Shown here: positions 1-8,931 of the stretch, piece by piece
Layout: every line of letters begins with the position of its first letter
How positions within the stretch are numbered: the first letter of the stretch is position 1
From: Leifsonia poae
Lineage (GTDB): Bacteria > Actinomycetota > Actinomycetes > Actinomycetales > Microbacteriaceae
Length of the DNA stretch: 64,000 bases
Direction: 5' to 3'
Assembly (NCBI RefSeq): GCF_020009625.1
Contig: NZ_JAIHLP010000002.1
Location: forward strand, 248,001-312,000
The notes under the pieces: generated by a model
The model's database searches: none
Told to the model about the DNA's origin: nothing
Seen by the model: the letters and a program-made list of their open reading frames with translations, nothing else
Program-made: the position numbers and the translations under genes

Positions 1-103
1 CCTGCGCGGGGTTCTCGACCCGGCGGCGGTGTGGGGCCGGAGCCTGTTTAAGGGGTGTGCCTATCATGGGACGTGGACCATCCGATTGGGGAACCACCGT
101 CTC

Positions 104-1927
104 ATGAACACGAACACCCGCACACTCTCCGTGGCTGCGGCAGCCCTCGCTGTCGTGCTCGGCCTGTTCGGGGTGGAGTCGTCGGCATCGGCCGCGGCCA
201 TCCCGACCGATTCGCCTTCGGCCACGAGCGCGACCGGCGATGTCCAGCCCAACCCTTCGCTCAGCGAGCAGAACGCCGTCGGCGACCACGCCATGGGCTC
301 CACCATCGCAGCGCAGACGCAGAGCGGGTCGGGAGTCAAGCGGTTCGCGGCGGCTGCCGCGGCGGTTGGCGCTCCATCGGGACTGCCAGGACTGGATGTC
401 TCCGGCTGGCAGACCAACGTCAACTGGGCGCAGGTCGCGGCCAACGGCGCGAAGTTCGCCTATGTGAAGGCGACTGAGAGCACCGACTACACCAGTAGCC
501 AGTTCAGTCAGCAATACGACGGCTCCTACAATGCCGGGCTGATCCGGGGCGCCTACCACTTCGCTCATCCGAACGACAGCTCCGGGGCGGCCCAAGCGAC
601 CTATTTCGTTCAGCACGGCGGCGGCTGGAGCAACGACGGACGCACACTCCCTCCGCTGCTGGACATCGAGTACGGCACCGACGGCACCGGCACGTGCTGG
701 GGGATGTCGCAAGGAGCGATGGTGTCCTGGATCTCCAGTTTCACCAGCACGATGCTGAGTCTCACCGGGCGCTACCCGGCGATCTACACCACCACGGACT
801 GGTGGACGACGTGCACGGGGAACAGCGCCGCGTTCACGAACGATCCGCTCTTCATCGCGCGCTACCCCAGCTCGACGACGAACAGTCCGGGAACACTTCC
901 CGCAGGGTGGGCCAACTGGACGATGTGGCAGTGGGCCGATGCCGGAGTCTTCCCGGGCGACCAGGACGTCTTCAACGGAACCCAGGCCGGTCTGCAGGCA
1001 CTCGCTTCGCCGGTCTCCACGATCTCCGACGCCCCGACGTCTCGCCTGGCCGGCGCCGACGCTTTCGGAACGAGTGCGGCGATCTCTGCCTCGACCTACA
1101 GCCCCGGTGTCTCGGCCGTCTACATCGCGACCCGAACCGCCTTCCCCGATGCGTTGTCGGCGGGTGCGGCTGCCGGAAAGGCCCGAGGCCCGGTGCTGCT
1201 TGTGACGCCCACCAGCATCCCGTCGCCGACGGCCGTCGAGCTCGCCCGGTTGAAACCGCAGAAGATCATCATCGTGGGCGGGACGACCGCGATCAGTCCA
1301 GCCGTGATGAGCGCGCTGGCACGCTACACCACGGGATCGGTCACCCGGCTCGCGGGCGCCGATCGGTTCGAGACCTCCGCGGCGATCTCGGCCAGCACCT
1401 TCGCGCCAGGAGTCCCGGTCGCGTACATCGCGACCGGCGGGAACTTCCCTGACGCGCTGAGCGGCGCTGCAGCCGCCGCGGGGTCGGCCAACGGCCCGAT
1501 GCTCCTGGTGCAGCCCTGGACGATCAGCCCGCAAGTGGCTGCCGAGCTCGTCCGGTTGCGCCCGGCGAAGATCGTGGTGCTGGGTGGGACGACCGCGATC
1601 AACCCCGCCGTCGCCTCGCAGCTGACGAAGTACAGCAGTCAGGTCGTCCGTCTCGCGGGCGCCGACCGTTTCGACACGTCGGTGGCGATCGCTCAGGCCA
1701 CCTATCCCTCGACCGTCTCGACGCTCTACATCGCGACCGGTTTGGACTACCCCGACGCGCTCTCAGGTGCGCCGGCCGCCGGGCTGAACCGGGTGCCGAT
1801 CCTGCTCGTCACCCCGGCCAGCGTGCCCGCCTCGGTCGTCGCCGCGATCAAGCGGTTCAATCCGGCCAACATCGTGATCCTCGGCGGAACGACGGCCGTC
1901 ACCGTCGCGGTTCAGGCAGCGCTCTAG
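104..1927 (+). CDS. Secreted GH25 lysozyme with three cell-wall-binding-2 repeats
   Basis: The predicted product is a 607-residue exported muramidase. Residues 1-30 form a signal peptide ending in SSASA. A glycoside hydrolase 25 domain spans about residues 94-310. It opens with LDVSGWQ and carries the DIEYG acidic motif near residue 187, both typical of the catalytic face that hydrolyses N-acetylmuramoyl bonds. Three cell-wall-binding-2 repeats follow (about 313-410, 414-512, 515-607), each starting with RLAGADxF and ending near GGTTAI. These repeats anchor proteins to wall polymers non-covalently. I chose the ATG at 104 because an in-frame upstream start at 29 would bury the signal peptide. 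It stands alone and converges on pepN. A role in wall remodelling or killing competitors is inference. Confidence 0.92.
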   Translation: MNTNTRTLSVAAAALAVVLGLFGVESSASAAAIPTDSPSATSATGDVQPNPSLSEQNAVGDHAMGSTIAAQTQSGSGVKRFAAAAAAVGAPSGLPGLDVSGWQTNVNWAQVAANGAKFAYVKATESTDYTSSQFSQQYDGSYNAGLIRGAYHFAHPNDSSGAAQATYFVQHGGGWSNDGRTLPPLLDIEYGTDGTGTCWGMSQGAMVSWISSFTSTMLSLTGRYPAIYTTTDWWTTCTGNSAAFTNDPLFIARYPSSTTNSPGTLPAGWANWTMWQWADAGVFPGDQDVFNGTQAGLQALASPVSTISDAPTSRLAGADAFGTSAAISASTYSPGVSAVYIATRTAFPDALSAGAAAGKARGPVLLVTPTSIPSPTAVELARLKPQKIIIVGGTTAISPAVMSALARYTTGSVTRLAGADRFETSAAISASTFAPGVPVAYIATGGNFPDALSGAAAAAGSANGPMLLVQPWTISPQVAAELVRLRPAKIVVLGGTTAINPAVASQLTKYSSQVVRLAGADRFDTSVAIAQATYPSTVSTLYIATGLDYPDALSGAPAAGLNRVPILLVTPASVPASVVAAIKRFNPANIVILGGTTAVTVAVQAAL

Positions 1928-1947
1928 CCTCGCTCGCTCTGCGAGAA

Positions 1948-1993
1948 TGAGAACGGCCCACCGCATCCGGAAGGATGCGGTGGGCCGTTCTCA
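1948..1993. terminator. Bidirectional terminator between the lysozyme gene and pepN
   Basis: A perfect 21-bp inverted repeat (1948-1968 with 1973-1993) encloses a GGAA loop between two convergent genes. The stem is very GC-rich with A/T at the outer ends, so it should stop transcription from both sides. Confidence 0.85.
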
Positions 1994-2007
1994 CATTGCG
2001 CCGAAGA

Positions 2008-4548
2008 TCAGGCGTCGCGTTCTTGGGCGGCGAGGGCGCGTTCGATTCCGGCGAGGTTCTCGATGACGAGGCGGCGCAGTGCGGCGGGCTCTTTGTTGGC
2101 ATCGAGCCAGGCGCGGGTTGCGTCGCGCAGCTCGGTGTTCGCGAGCGGTGCGGGGTACATGCCCGCGACGAGGTACTCGGCGATCTTGTAGGAGCGGGAC
2201 TCCCAGACGCCCTGCAAAGCCTCGAAGTACGGCTTGACGAAGGAGGCGAGGACCGTTTTGTCGGCGGCGCGTTGGAAGCCCAGCCCGGTGTAGCGGACGA
2301 TCGTGTTCGCTGCGGTGTCGGTGGCGAACACCGAGTCCCAGGCGGCCTGCTTCTCGGCCTGTGAGGGCAGGGATGCGGCGGCCTGGGCGGCGAACTGGGC
2401 CCCGTTGGCGGTGTTGTCGGCCGACAGTGCAGTGTCGATTTCTGCACGGGTGGCCTTGCCGCCGGCAGCGACGGCGATCAGCAGCTCCCAGGCCAGGTCG
2501 GTGTCGACCTCGAGGCCGGGCAGCGTCGTCTCTCCGGAGCGGAGGGCGGCGACGGTGTCGAGTTGCGCATCCGTGGAGGCGAGCGAGGCGAACGCCTTGA
2601 CGAACTGGAACTGGGCGTCGCTGCCGGCATCGGCCTCGTGGGCGAGGGCCCAGAGGGCGTCGGCGGCCGTCTCGACGGTCGCCTTCTGCTTTGCGGGCGC
2701 GACGTACGATCCCGCCGCGAGGCCGAGCTGGGCGAGTGTGGTGCGGATGGTGGTCGACTCCGTCTCAGACGCGATGTTGCCGAGCACCAGGCGCACGTAG
2801 TCGGTGGCCGGGGTCTCGGCGTCGCGGGTCGCATCCCAGGCTGCGCCCCAGACGAGGGAGCGGGCGAGGGGGCTCTCGATCTTCGCCAGGTGCTCGATCG
2901 CCACGGCGAGGGAGTCGTCGTCGAGGCGGATCTTCGCGTAGGCGAGGTCGTCGTCGTTGAGCAGCACGAGCGCAGGGCGGCGCAGGCCGATCAATTCGGC
3001 GACGTCGGTGCGCTCCCCGTCCACGTCGAGCTCGATGCGGTGGTCGCGCACGAGACGGCCGTCCACCAGGTTGTAGAAGCCGATGGCGAGGCGGTGCGGG
3101 CGGATGGTGGGGTAGTCCGCCGCCGCGGTCTGCAGCACGGCGAACGACGTGATCGTGCCGTCCGCATCCACCTCGATCTCCGGGCGGAGGGTGTTGACGC
3201 CCGCGGTCTCCAGCCACTTCTCCGACCAGTCGGTCAGGTCGCGGCCGCTGGTGGCCTCGAGCTCGACGAGGAGGTCGCGCAGCTCGGTGTTGGAGTGCGC
3301 GTGCTTCTTGAAGTACTGGCCGACGCCGGCGAGGAAGTCGTCCTGACCGACCCACGCCACAAGCTGCTTGAGCACGGAGGCGCCCTTGGCGTAGGTGATG
3401 CCGTCGAAGTTGACCTGCACGTCTTCGAGGTCGTTGATGGTCGCGACGATCGGGTGGGTCGAGGGCAGCTGATCCTGCTTGTACGCCCAGCTCTTCTCCA
3501 TCGCGGCGAACGTCGTCCAGGCTTCGTGCCATTCGGTGGCTTCGGCGGTGGCGAGGGTGGAGGCGTACTCGGCGAACGATTCGTTCAGCCAGAGGTCGTT
3601 CCACCACTTCATGGTGACCAGGTCGCCGAACCACATGTGCGCGAGCTCGTGCAGGATCGTGACGACGCGACGCTCCTTGATGGCGTCGGTGACCTTCGAG
3701 CGGAACACGTAGGTCTCGGTGAAGGTGATCGCTCCGGCGTTCTCCATCGCGCCGGCGTTGAACTCGGGGACGAAGAGCTGGTCGTACTTCTCGAACGGGT
3801 ACGCGTAGTCGAACTTCTCCTCGTAGAACGCGAAGCCCTGACGGGTCTTCTCGAAGATGTAGTCCGCATCCAGGTACTCGGCCAGCGACGTGCGGGCGTA
3901 GACGCCGAGGGGAATGGTGCGGCCGTCGCGGCTGGTGAGCTCGCTGTGCACCGAGGTGTACGGTCCGGCGATGAGCGCGGTGATGTACGAGGAGATGCGC
4001 GGGGTCGGGAAGAACGACCAGGTCTTCTTGCCATCGCCCGCATCCGTCGGCTGGGGGGTGGGGGAGTTGCTCACCACCGTCCAGTGCGCCGGAGCCGTGA
4101 CGGTGAACGTGAACTGGGCCTTCAGATCGGGCTGCTCGAACACGGCGAACATGCGACGGGAGTCCGGCACCTCGAACTGGCTGTACAGGTACACCTCGCC
4201 GTCGACCGGGTCGACGAAGCGGTGCAGACCCTCCCCGGTGTTCGTGTAGATCGCTTCCGCGACCACCGTGAGTTCATTCTCAGCCGCGAGGCCATCGAGC
4301 TGGATGCGCACGCCGTCACTGACCACGGCCGGGTCGAGCTCGACGCCGTTCAGCTGCACGGAGTACACCTGACGGGTGATCGCGTCGATGAACGTCGACG
4401 CCCCCGCCGTGGCGCAGAACCGCACCGTCGTTTCACTCAGAAAGGTTTCCGGACCCGTTGTCAGGTCAAGCTTCACGTCATAGCTGGTGGTGCTGATGAG
4501 CGACGCGCGCTCCTGGGCTTCGACGCGGGTGAGGTTTTCTCCGGGCAA
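2008..4548 (-). CDS. pepN: Aminopeptidase N (M1 zinc metallopeptidase)
   Basis: This 846-residue cytoplasmic enzyme removes N-terminal amino acids from peptides. The M1 hallmarks are visible: the exopeptidase motif GAMEN near residue 265, the zinc site HELAH near residue 300, and the downstream NESFAEY that gives the third zinc ligand. Length matches actinobacterial PepN. The preferred start is a TTG at 4548, because AAGGAG lies just upstream and the protein then begins LPGENLTRVEAQERA, as expected for the family. Longer ATG-initiated readings add residues that look untranslated. It is divergent from rpiB, and mycobacteria also keep pepN, rpiB and a nei gene close together. Confidence 0.95.
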   Translation of the reverse strand: MPGENLTRVEAQERASLISTTSYDVKLDLTTGPETFLSETTVRFCATAGASTFIDAITRQVYSVQLNGVELDPAVVSDGVRIQLDGLAAENELTVVAEAIYTNTGEGLHRFVDPVDGEVYLYSQFEVPDSRRMFAVFEQPDLKAQFTFTVTAPAHWTVVSNSPTPQPTDAGDGKKTWSFFPTPRISSYITALIAGPYTSVHSELTSRDGRTIPLGVYARTSLAEYLDADYIFEKTRQGFAFYEEKFDYAYPFEKYDQLFVPEFNAGAMENAGAITFTETYVFRSKVTDAIKERRVVTILHELAHMWFGDLVTMKWWNDLWLNESFAEYASTLATAEATEWHEAWTTFAAMEKSWAYKQDQLPSTHPIVATINDLEDVQVNFDGITYAKGASVLKQLVAWVGQDDFLAGVGQYFKKHAHSNTELRDLLVELEATSGRDLTDWSEKWLETAGVNTLRPEIEVDADGTITSFAVLQTAAADYPTIRPHRLAIGFYNLVDGRLVRDHRIELDVDGERTDVAELIGLRRPALVLLNDDDLAYAKIRLDDDSLAVAIEHLAKIESPLARSLVWGAAWDATRDAETPATDYVRLVLGNIASETESTTIRTTLAQLGLAAGSYVAPAKQKATVETAADALWALAHEADAGSDAQFQFVKAFASLASTDAQLDTVAALRSGETTLPGLEVDTDLAWELLIAVAAGGKATRAEIDTALSADNTANGAQFAAQAAASLPSQAEKQAAWDSVFATDTAANTIVRYTGLGFQRAADKTVLASFVKPYFEALQGVWESRSYKIAEYLVAGMYPAPLANTELRDATRAWLDANKEPAALRRLVIENLAGIERALAAQERDA

Positions 4549-4636
4549 CGCTGACTCCTTCGGATGTTCTGGCGGATCGTGTCCACTGATCAACCCTAGA
4601 CGAGCGCACGGCTGAGGCTGCGGCAGAATGGAGATC

Positions 4637-5125
4637 ATGCGCATCCACATCGCCACCGACCACGCCGGTCTGGACTTCAGCACGCACCTTCAACAGCACC
4701 TCGCGGCCGCCGGCCACGAGGTCGTCGACCACGGGCCGCAGAGCTACGATCCGATCGACGACTACCCAGCTTTCTGCATCAACGCGGCCAAGGCGGTCGT
4801 CGCCGATCAGCAGGCGGGTGTCGAAGCACTCGGTATCGTCTTCGGCGGCTCGGGCAATGGTGAGCAGATCGCGGCGAACAAGGTGCAAGGCGCCCGTGCC
4901 GCCCTGGTCTGGAACCTCAGCACCGCTCAGCTCGCGCGCCAGCACAACGACGCGAACCTCATCTCTATCGGTGCACGTCAGCACACCGTCGAAGAGGCGA
5001 CAGGCTTCATCGACGCATTCATCGCCGAGCCGTTCTCGCTGGAGGAGCGGCATGTGCGACGGATCGCCCAGCTCGCCGAGTTCGAGGCCACCGGCGGCAT
5101 CGCGGGTAAGAACGTCGACCGCTGA
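4637..5125 (+). CDS. rpiB: Ribose-5-phosphate isomerase B
   Basis: This 162-residue protein interconverts ribose 5-phosphate and ribulose 5-phosphate in the non-oxidative pentose phosphate pathway. It opens MRIHIATDHAG and contains GGSGNGEQIAANK, the sugar-phosphate-binding loop of the RpiB/LacAB fold. The usual catalytic Cys of enterobacterial RpiB is replaced in the VFGGSGNG segment, as in the actinobacterial subtype. I prefer the ATG at 4637 over the one at 4628 because it matches the family N-terminus. Its TGA overlaps the ATG of the next gene (TGATG), implying translational coupling with nei. Confidence 0.93.
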   Translation: MRIHIATDHAGLDFSTHLQQHLAAAGHEVVDHGPQSYDPIDDYPAFCINAAKAVVADQQAGVEALGIVFGGSGNGEQIAANKVQGARAALVWNLSTAQLARQHNDANLISIGARQHTVEEATGFIDAFIAEPFSLEERHVRRIAQLAEFEATGGIAGKNVDR

Positions 5126-6098
5126 TGCCCGAGGGCCACTCCGTCCATCGCATCGCGCGCCAGTTCGCGCAGAATTTCGTGGGGCACCGCGTCGCGGTCT
5201 CCTCCCCCAGGGTCGGTTCGCGGCGGATGCGCGGAGGATCGACGGCCGCACGATGATCGACGCGCGCGCCGTCGGCAAACAGATGTTCCTCGAGTTCGAC
5301 AACGAGCTCTGGTTGCGCGTTCACCTGGGTATGTACGGCGCATGGGACTTCGCCGGTGAGATCACGGTTGACCCCACCATCGCCTCGGCGAATGGCCGTA
5401 TGGGTCAGACCAACCAGCGCGGAACGGTGCTCGACGACGCGGGGGAGAACTCTCTACACAGCATCGGGGCTCCGCGGAGGAGTCGGCTTCGCATGGCGGA
5501 GTCCGAGAAGGTGGGCGAAGAGCTGACGCAGTTTCCACCGGAGCCCGTCGGCCAGGTGCGTGTGCGACTGCTGAGCGACACCGCCGTCGCCGACCTGCGC
5601 GGGCCGACCGCGTGCCAGGTGCTCGAGCCGGCCGAGGTCGCCGCCGTGATCGCAAAGCTCGGCCCCGACCCATTGCTGGAGAACGACTCGGCCGTCGAAG
5701 ACCGGTTCGTTGCGACCGTGCGCAAGAAGCCGACACCGATCGGACTGTTGCTGATGGATCAGAGCGTCGTCAGCGGAATCGGCAACGTCTACCGCGCCGA
5801 ACTCCTGTTCCGGGCGAAGCTCAACCCGCACACCCCGGGGAAGCTCGTGCCGGAAGATACTGTGCGTGCGCTCTGGCAGGACTGGGCGAAGCTGCTCCGT
5901 ATCGGCGTGGAGACCGGTCAGATGATGACGATGGACGGGCTGGACGCCGACGGCCAGCGCAGAGCGCTCGCCTCCCGTGCCGACCGGCACTGGGTCTACA
6001 AACGGGAGGGTCTGCCCTGCCGGGTCTGCGGAACCCATATCCTGCTCGAAGAGATGGGCGCGCGCAAGCTCTACTGGTGCCCCAGCTGCCAGGCCTGA
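5125..6098 (+). CDS. nei: Fpg/Nei family DNA glycosylase (one apparent -1 frameshift)
   Basis: Base-excision repair glycosylase/AP lyase that removes oxidised bases. The N-terminus MPEGHSVHRIA supplies the catalytic Pro2 and Glu3. The C-terminus has the zinc finger CRVCG...CPSCQ. The middle GIGNVYRAELLFRAKLNPH is the conserved helix-two-turn-helix region. The frame breaks at the C5 run 5204-5208: adding one C restores SSPQGRFA, which matches mycobacterial Nei1, and joins to the 3' frame for a product of about 324 residues. The insertion between the N-lobe and VGQVRVRL is longer than in mycobacteria. It is coupled to rpiB, as in Mycobacterium tuberculosis. I regard the break as a likely base-calling error. 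Confidence 0.88.
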
Positions 6099-6112
6099 TC
6101 GAGGAGCACAGC

Positions 6113-6751
6113 ATGCGTCAGAACCCCAGTTTCACCCTCGCCGACGTCGAGGAGATCAAGCGGCTGATCCGCGAGAACCCGTGGGCGACGATCGTCAGCG
6201 CCACCGCGGACGGGCTCGTGGCCTCGCACTACCCGGTTCTCGTCGATGAGTCGCGCGAGGAACTCTCGCTCGTCACGCATGTCGGCCGTCCGGATGAACA
6301 GCTGCACGAGCTCGGGCAGCACGAGATCCTCGTCGTGATCCAGGGAGCGCACGGCTACATCTCGCCGGGGTGGTACGACGCCAAGCCGGCCGTGCCGACC
6401 TGGAACTTCACGGCGGCCCATCTGAGTGGCGTGCCCGAGATCCTGAGCGACGAGGAGAACTACCGCGTGCTCGGTGCTCTCGTCGACCATTTCGAGAGCA
6501 GGCTGCCGAACCCGCGCCAGATGGAGGGCACTCCGGAGAACGCCGAGTACGCGCAGCGCATCTCGGCCGGCACCGTCGGGCTGCGGCTGACTCCCTCGAA
6601 GATCGTCGCCAAGAGCAAGCTGAGCCAGAACACGTCGCGGGAGACCGTCGACCGGGTGATCGCCGAGCTGGAGGGCGATGGACCGTACGCGAGTGCGGCT
6701 CTCGCCGCCGAGATGCGGCGTGTGCATGAGCGGATGCGCGCCGCTCGATGA
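6113..6751 (+). CDS. PaiB-family FMN-binding negative transcriptional regulator
   Basis: The 212-residue product has the flavin-binding split-barrel layout of PaiB-type proteins. The N-terminal region contains IRENPWATIVSATADG, and HGYISPGWY followed by VPTWNF is the family signature around the dimer and FMN interface. Bacillus PaiB was described as a repressor of sporulation and protease genes, but most homologues are uncharacterised flavoproteins, so the regulator name is by family only. The gene follows nei by 14 bp and overlaps the next gene by ATGA, so nei, this gene and the amidohydrolase probably form one transcript. Confidence 0.82.
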   Translation: MRQNPSFTLADVEEIKRLIRENPWATIVSATADGLVASHYPVLVDESREELSLVTHVGRPDEQLHELGQHEILVVIQGAHGYISPGWYDAKPAVPTWNFTAAHLSGVPEILSDEENYRVLGALVDHFESRLPNPRQMEGTPENAEYAQRISAGTVGLRLTPSKIVAKSKLSQNTSRETVDRVIAELEGDGPYASAALAAEMRRVHERMRAAR

Positions 6752-8217
6752 CTCTGCTGCTCCGCGGTGGCCGCCTCCCGGGCATCGATGGCGCGGTCGA
6801 TCTTCTCGTCGAGTGCGGGCGGATCGCCCGGATCGCGAGAGCGGGACGGTTGCGTGCCGAGGAGACGGTCGCGGTCGATGGGCGCTGGGTCGTCCCGGGG
6901 CTGTGGGACAACCACGTGCACTTCAGCCAGTGGGCGTCGACCTCGCGACGGCTCGACCTCTCCGGCGCGAGGTCGGCGGCGGAGGCCGCGGATCGGGTGC
7001 GACGTCGGGTGGAGGAGAGTCCGGGCGACGACCCGATCGTCGGCTTCGGTTTCCATGATGCGCTCTGGCCCGATTCGCCATCGAGGGGCCTTCTCGATCG
7101 GGCCGGTGGTGACCGTGTCGTCGTTCTCATCGCCGGCGATCTGCACAGCTGTTGGGTGAATACGGCGGCGGCCCGGCGGTTCGCACCGCTCACTGCCGAC
7201 GACCCCGAAGCCTCCGTTCTCCGCGAGGAGGCCAGCTTCGCAGTGACGACCGAACTCGGTGCCGCTGATCCGACGACGCTCGACCGGTGGGCGGGCGACG
7301 CGGCGCGGGCAGCGGCGGCACGGGGAGTCGTCGGCATCGTCGACCTGGAGTTCGGCTCGAACCTGGAATCGTGGCAGCGCCGGATCTCCGCCGGCCTCGA
7401 CGCCGTGCGGGTCGAGTACGGGGTCTACCGAGAACAGTTGGACGGCACGATCAGGCTGGGGCTGAGCACTGGCGACCCGATCGAAGGGACCGGCGGCCTT
7501 TTGACGGTCGGGCCCTACAAGGTCATCACCGATGGTTCGCTGAACACGCGCACGGCGCTCTGCTTCGAACCGTATCCGAGCGGGGCACCGGCCGGGCACC
7601 CGTCCGGGATCAGCAACCTGACGCAGGAGGAGCTCATCGCCTCGATGCGCCTGGCCGCGGAGCACGGGATCGAACCGGCGGTGCACGCGATCGGCGACCG
7701 GGCGAACCGCCTCGCGCTCGACGCGTTCGAGGCGGTGAGTTGCCGCGGCCGGATCGAGCATGCGCAACTCGTCGCGCCGGAGGATGTTCCACGTTTCGCG
7801 CGACTCGGCGTGACGGCGAGTGTGCAACCCGAGCACGCGATGGACGACCGGGACGTTGCGGATGCGCTGTGGCCCGGCCGCACCCAGCAGGCCTTCCCGC
7901 TCGCCTCCCTCCACCGTGCCGGAGCTGCCCTGGCGCTCGGCTCCGATGCCCCGGTCGCACCTCTCGACCCGTGGATCGCCGTCGCTGCCGCAGTCGGACG
8001 GTCGCGTGACGGTCGCGAGCCGTGGCATCCCGAACAGTCGATCTCCCGGGTCGTCGCGTTCGAGGCGTCGGCGCGGTCGCGGATCGCGGTCGGCGAACCG
8101 GCCGATCTCGTCGTGGTGGAGCGCGACCCGGTCGCCTGCTCGCTGGCGGAGCTGCGCACGATGTCGGTGGCCGCAACTCTCGTGGGCGGTCGTTTCACGC
8201 ACGACCTGCTGCGCTGA
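6748..8217 (+). CDS. YtcJ-like metal-dependent amidohydrolase
   Basis: A 489-residue amidohydrolase of the Amidohydro_3 (YtcJ) group. The metal-binding DNHVHF lies near residue 53. Later ligands are suggested by VITDGS, HAIGDRA, IEHAQL and GSDAPVAPLDPW, the order typical of the TIM-barrel amidohydrolase superfamily. Its substrate cannot be read from sequence; close families hydrolyse N-acyl or cyclic amides. The start overlaps the preceding stop (ATGA), so it is co-translated with the PaiB-like gene. It converges on dps. Confidence 0.85.
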   Translation: MTLLLRGGRLPGIDGAVDLLVECGRIARIARAGRLRAEETVAVDGRWVVPGLWDNHVHFSQWASTSRRLDLSGARSAAEAADRVRRRVEESPGDDPIVGFGFHDALWPDSPSRGLLDRAGGDRVVVLIAGDLHSCWVNTAAARRFAPLTADDPEASVLREEASFAVTTELGAADPTTLDRWAGDAARAAAARGVVGIVDLEFGSNLESWQRRISAGLDAVRVEYGVYREQLDGTIRLGLSTGDPIEGTGGLLTVGPYKVITDGSLNTRTALCFEPYPSGAPAGHPSGISNLTQEELIASMRLAAEHGIEPAVHAIGDRANRLALDAFEAVSCRGRIEHAQLVAPEDVPRFARLGVTASVQPEHAMDDRDVADALWPGRTQQAFPLASLHRAGAALALGSDAPVAPLDPWIAVAAAVGRSRDGREPWHPEQSISRVVAFEASARSRIAVGEPADLVVVERDPVACSLAELRTMSVAATLVGGRFTHDLLR

Positions 8218-8222
8218 ACGGC

Positions 8223-8257
8223 GGAAGGGCCGCCCGACGGTGTCGGACGGCCCTTCC
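8223..8257. terminator. Bidirectional terminator between the amidohydrolase gene and dps
   Basis: Inverted repeat 8223-8238 / 8242-8257 with one mismatch and a 3-nt loop. It begins GGAAGGGCC and ends GGCCCTTCC. It lies between convergent genes. Confidence 0.75.
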
Positions 8258-8276
8258 CGGCGCTGTGCGCCGCGTG

Positions 8277-8759
8277 CTACTCGCTGATGTGGGCGAAAAG
8301 GAACCAGCGGTCTTTGTCGAGCCCGCGCGCGATCTCGATCGCCACATCCTGGCTGGTCTGGTCGAGCTCGTCGAGCTCTTTGACCGCAGCATTCACGCTG
8401 GCGAGCGCGGCATCGATCTGGCCGATCACCTCGGCGATCGTCTCATTCGACGGCCGGAAGCCGGCGGTGAGCTCCTTGGTGGTGGTCTTCGAGGCGACGG
8501 TGGCGAGGCGCCCATCGACAGGGAGGCCGAGCGCGACGATCCGCTCGGCGGCGAGGTCGGCCCACTCCTGGGCGTGGTCGACGATCGTGTCGAGGAGCTC
8601 GTGCACTCCGATGAAGTTGGCGCCGCGCACATGCCAGTGCGCCTGCTTGCCGTTGACAACCAGGGCTGTCAGGTCGATCACGACCGGGCTGAGGAACTGG
8701 GCGACTCCGGCAGCGACGTCCGGGTTGGAAACACTCTGCGATACGGCGATGTCCGTCAT
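8277..8759 (-). CDS. dps: Dps family DNA-binding ferritin-like protein
   Basis: A 160-residue protein that should form a dodecameric iron-storage shell protecting DNA from hydrogen peroxide. Ferroxidase residues are visible in KQAHWHVRG and HELLDTIVDHAQEWADLAAER (the His and Asp/Glu ligands shared between subunits). Length is normal. The start is the ATG at 8759; GGACG lies just upstream of it. Its start faces a histidine kinase gene across a 172-bp gap. Confidence 0.94.
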   Translation of the reverse strand: MTDIAVSQSVSNPDVAAGVAQFLSPVVIDLTALVVNGKQAHWHVRGANFIGVHELLDTIVDHAQEWADLAAERIVALGLPVDGRLATVASKTTTKELTAGFRPSNETIAEVIGQIDAALASVNAAVKELDELDQTSQDVAIEIARGLDKDRWFLFAHISE

Positions 8760-8857
8760 GGGGCGTCCTTTCGTTTGCTTGATTCCAACGCTACGCGGCC
8801 CGGGAATTCCGCAACGAAGCTGAGCCTGTGCTAAGTAAGTCGGCCCTGTCCGGAATC

Positions 8858-8873
8858 CGGGGGATAACCCCCG
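8858..8873. promoter_or_regulatory. Inverted repeat between dps and the histidine kinase gene
   Basis: CGGGGG and CCCCCG flank ATAA in the 172-bp divergent gap 8760-8931. It could be a small hairpin in a leader or a regulator site. I cannot place promoters in this gap with confidence. Confidence 0.35.
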
Positions 8874-8931
8874 ACCGGTTCCGGAAGGTTCCCGGATGGG
8901 GCGGAGCGGGCGCGCTCGCGAAGCTGGTCTC

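Noticed and set aside
104-1927. GH25 gene as a prophage endolysin
   Set aside because: It has a signal peptide and wall-binding repeats, and no holin or phage genes are nearby.
2563-4554. A 663-codon plus-strand open frame opposite pepN
   Set aside because: It is antisense to a clearly identified aminopeptidase, has no recognisable domain, and is the usual by-product of GC-rich codon use.
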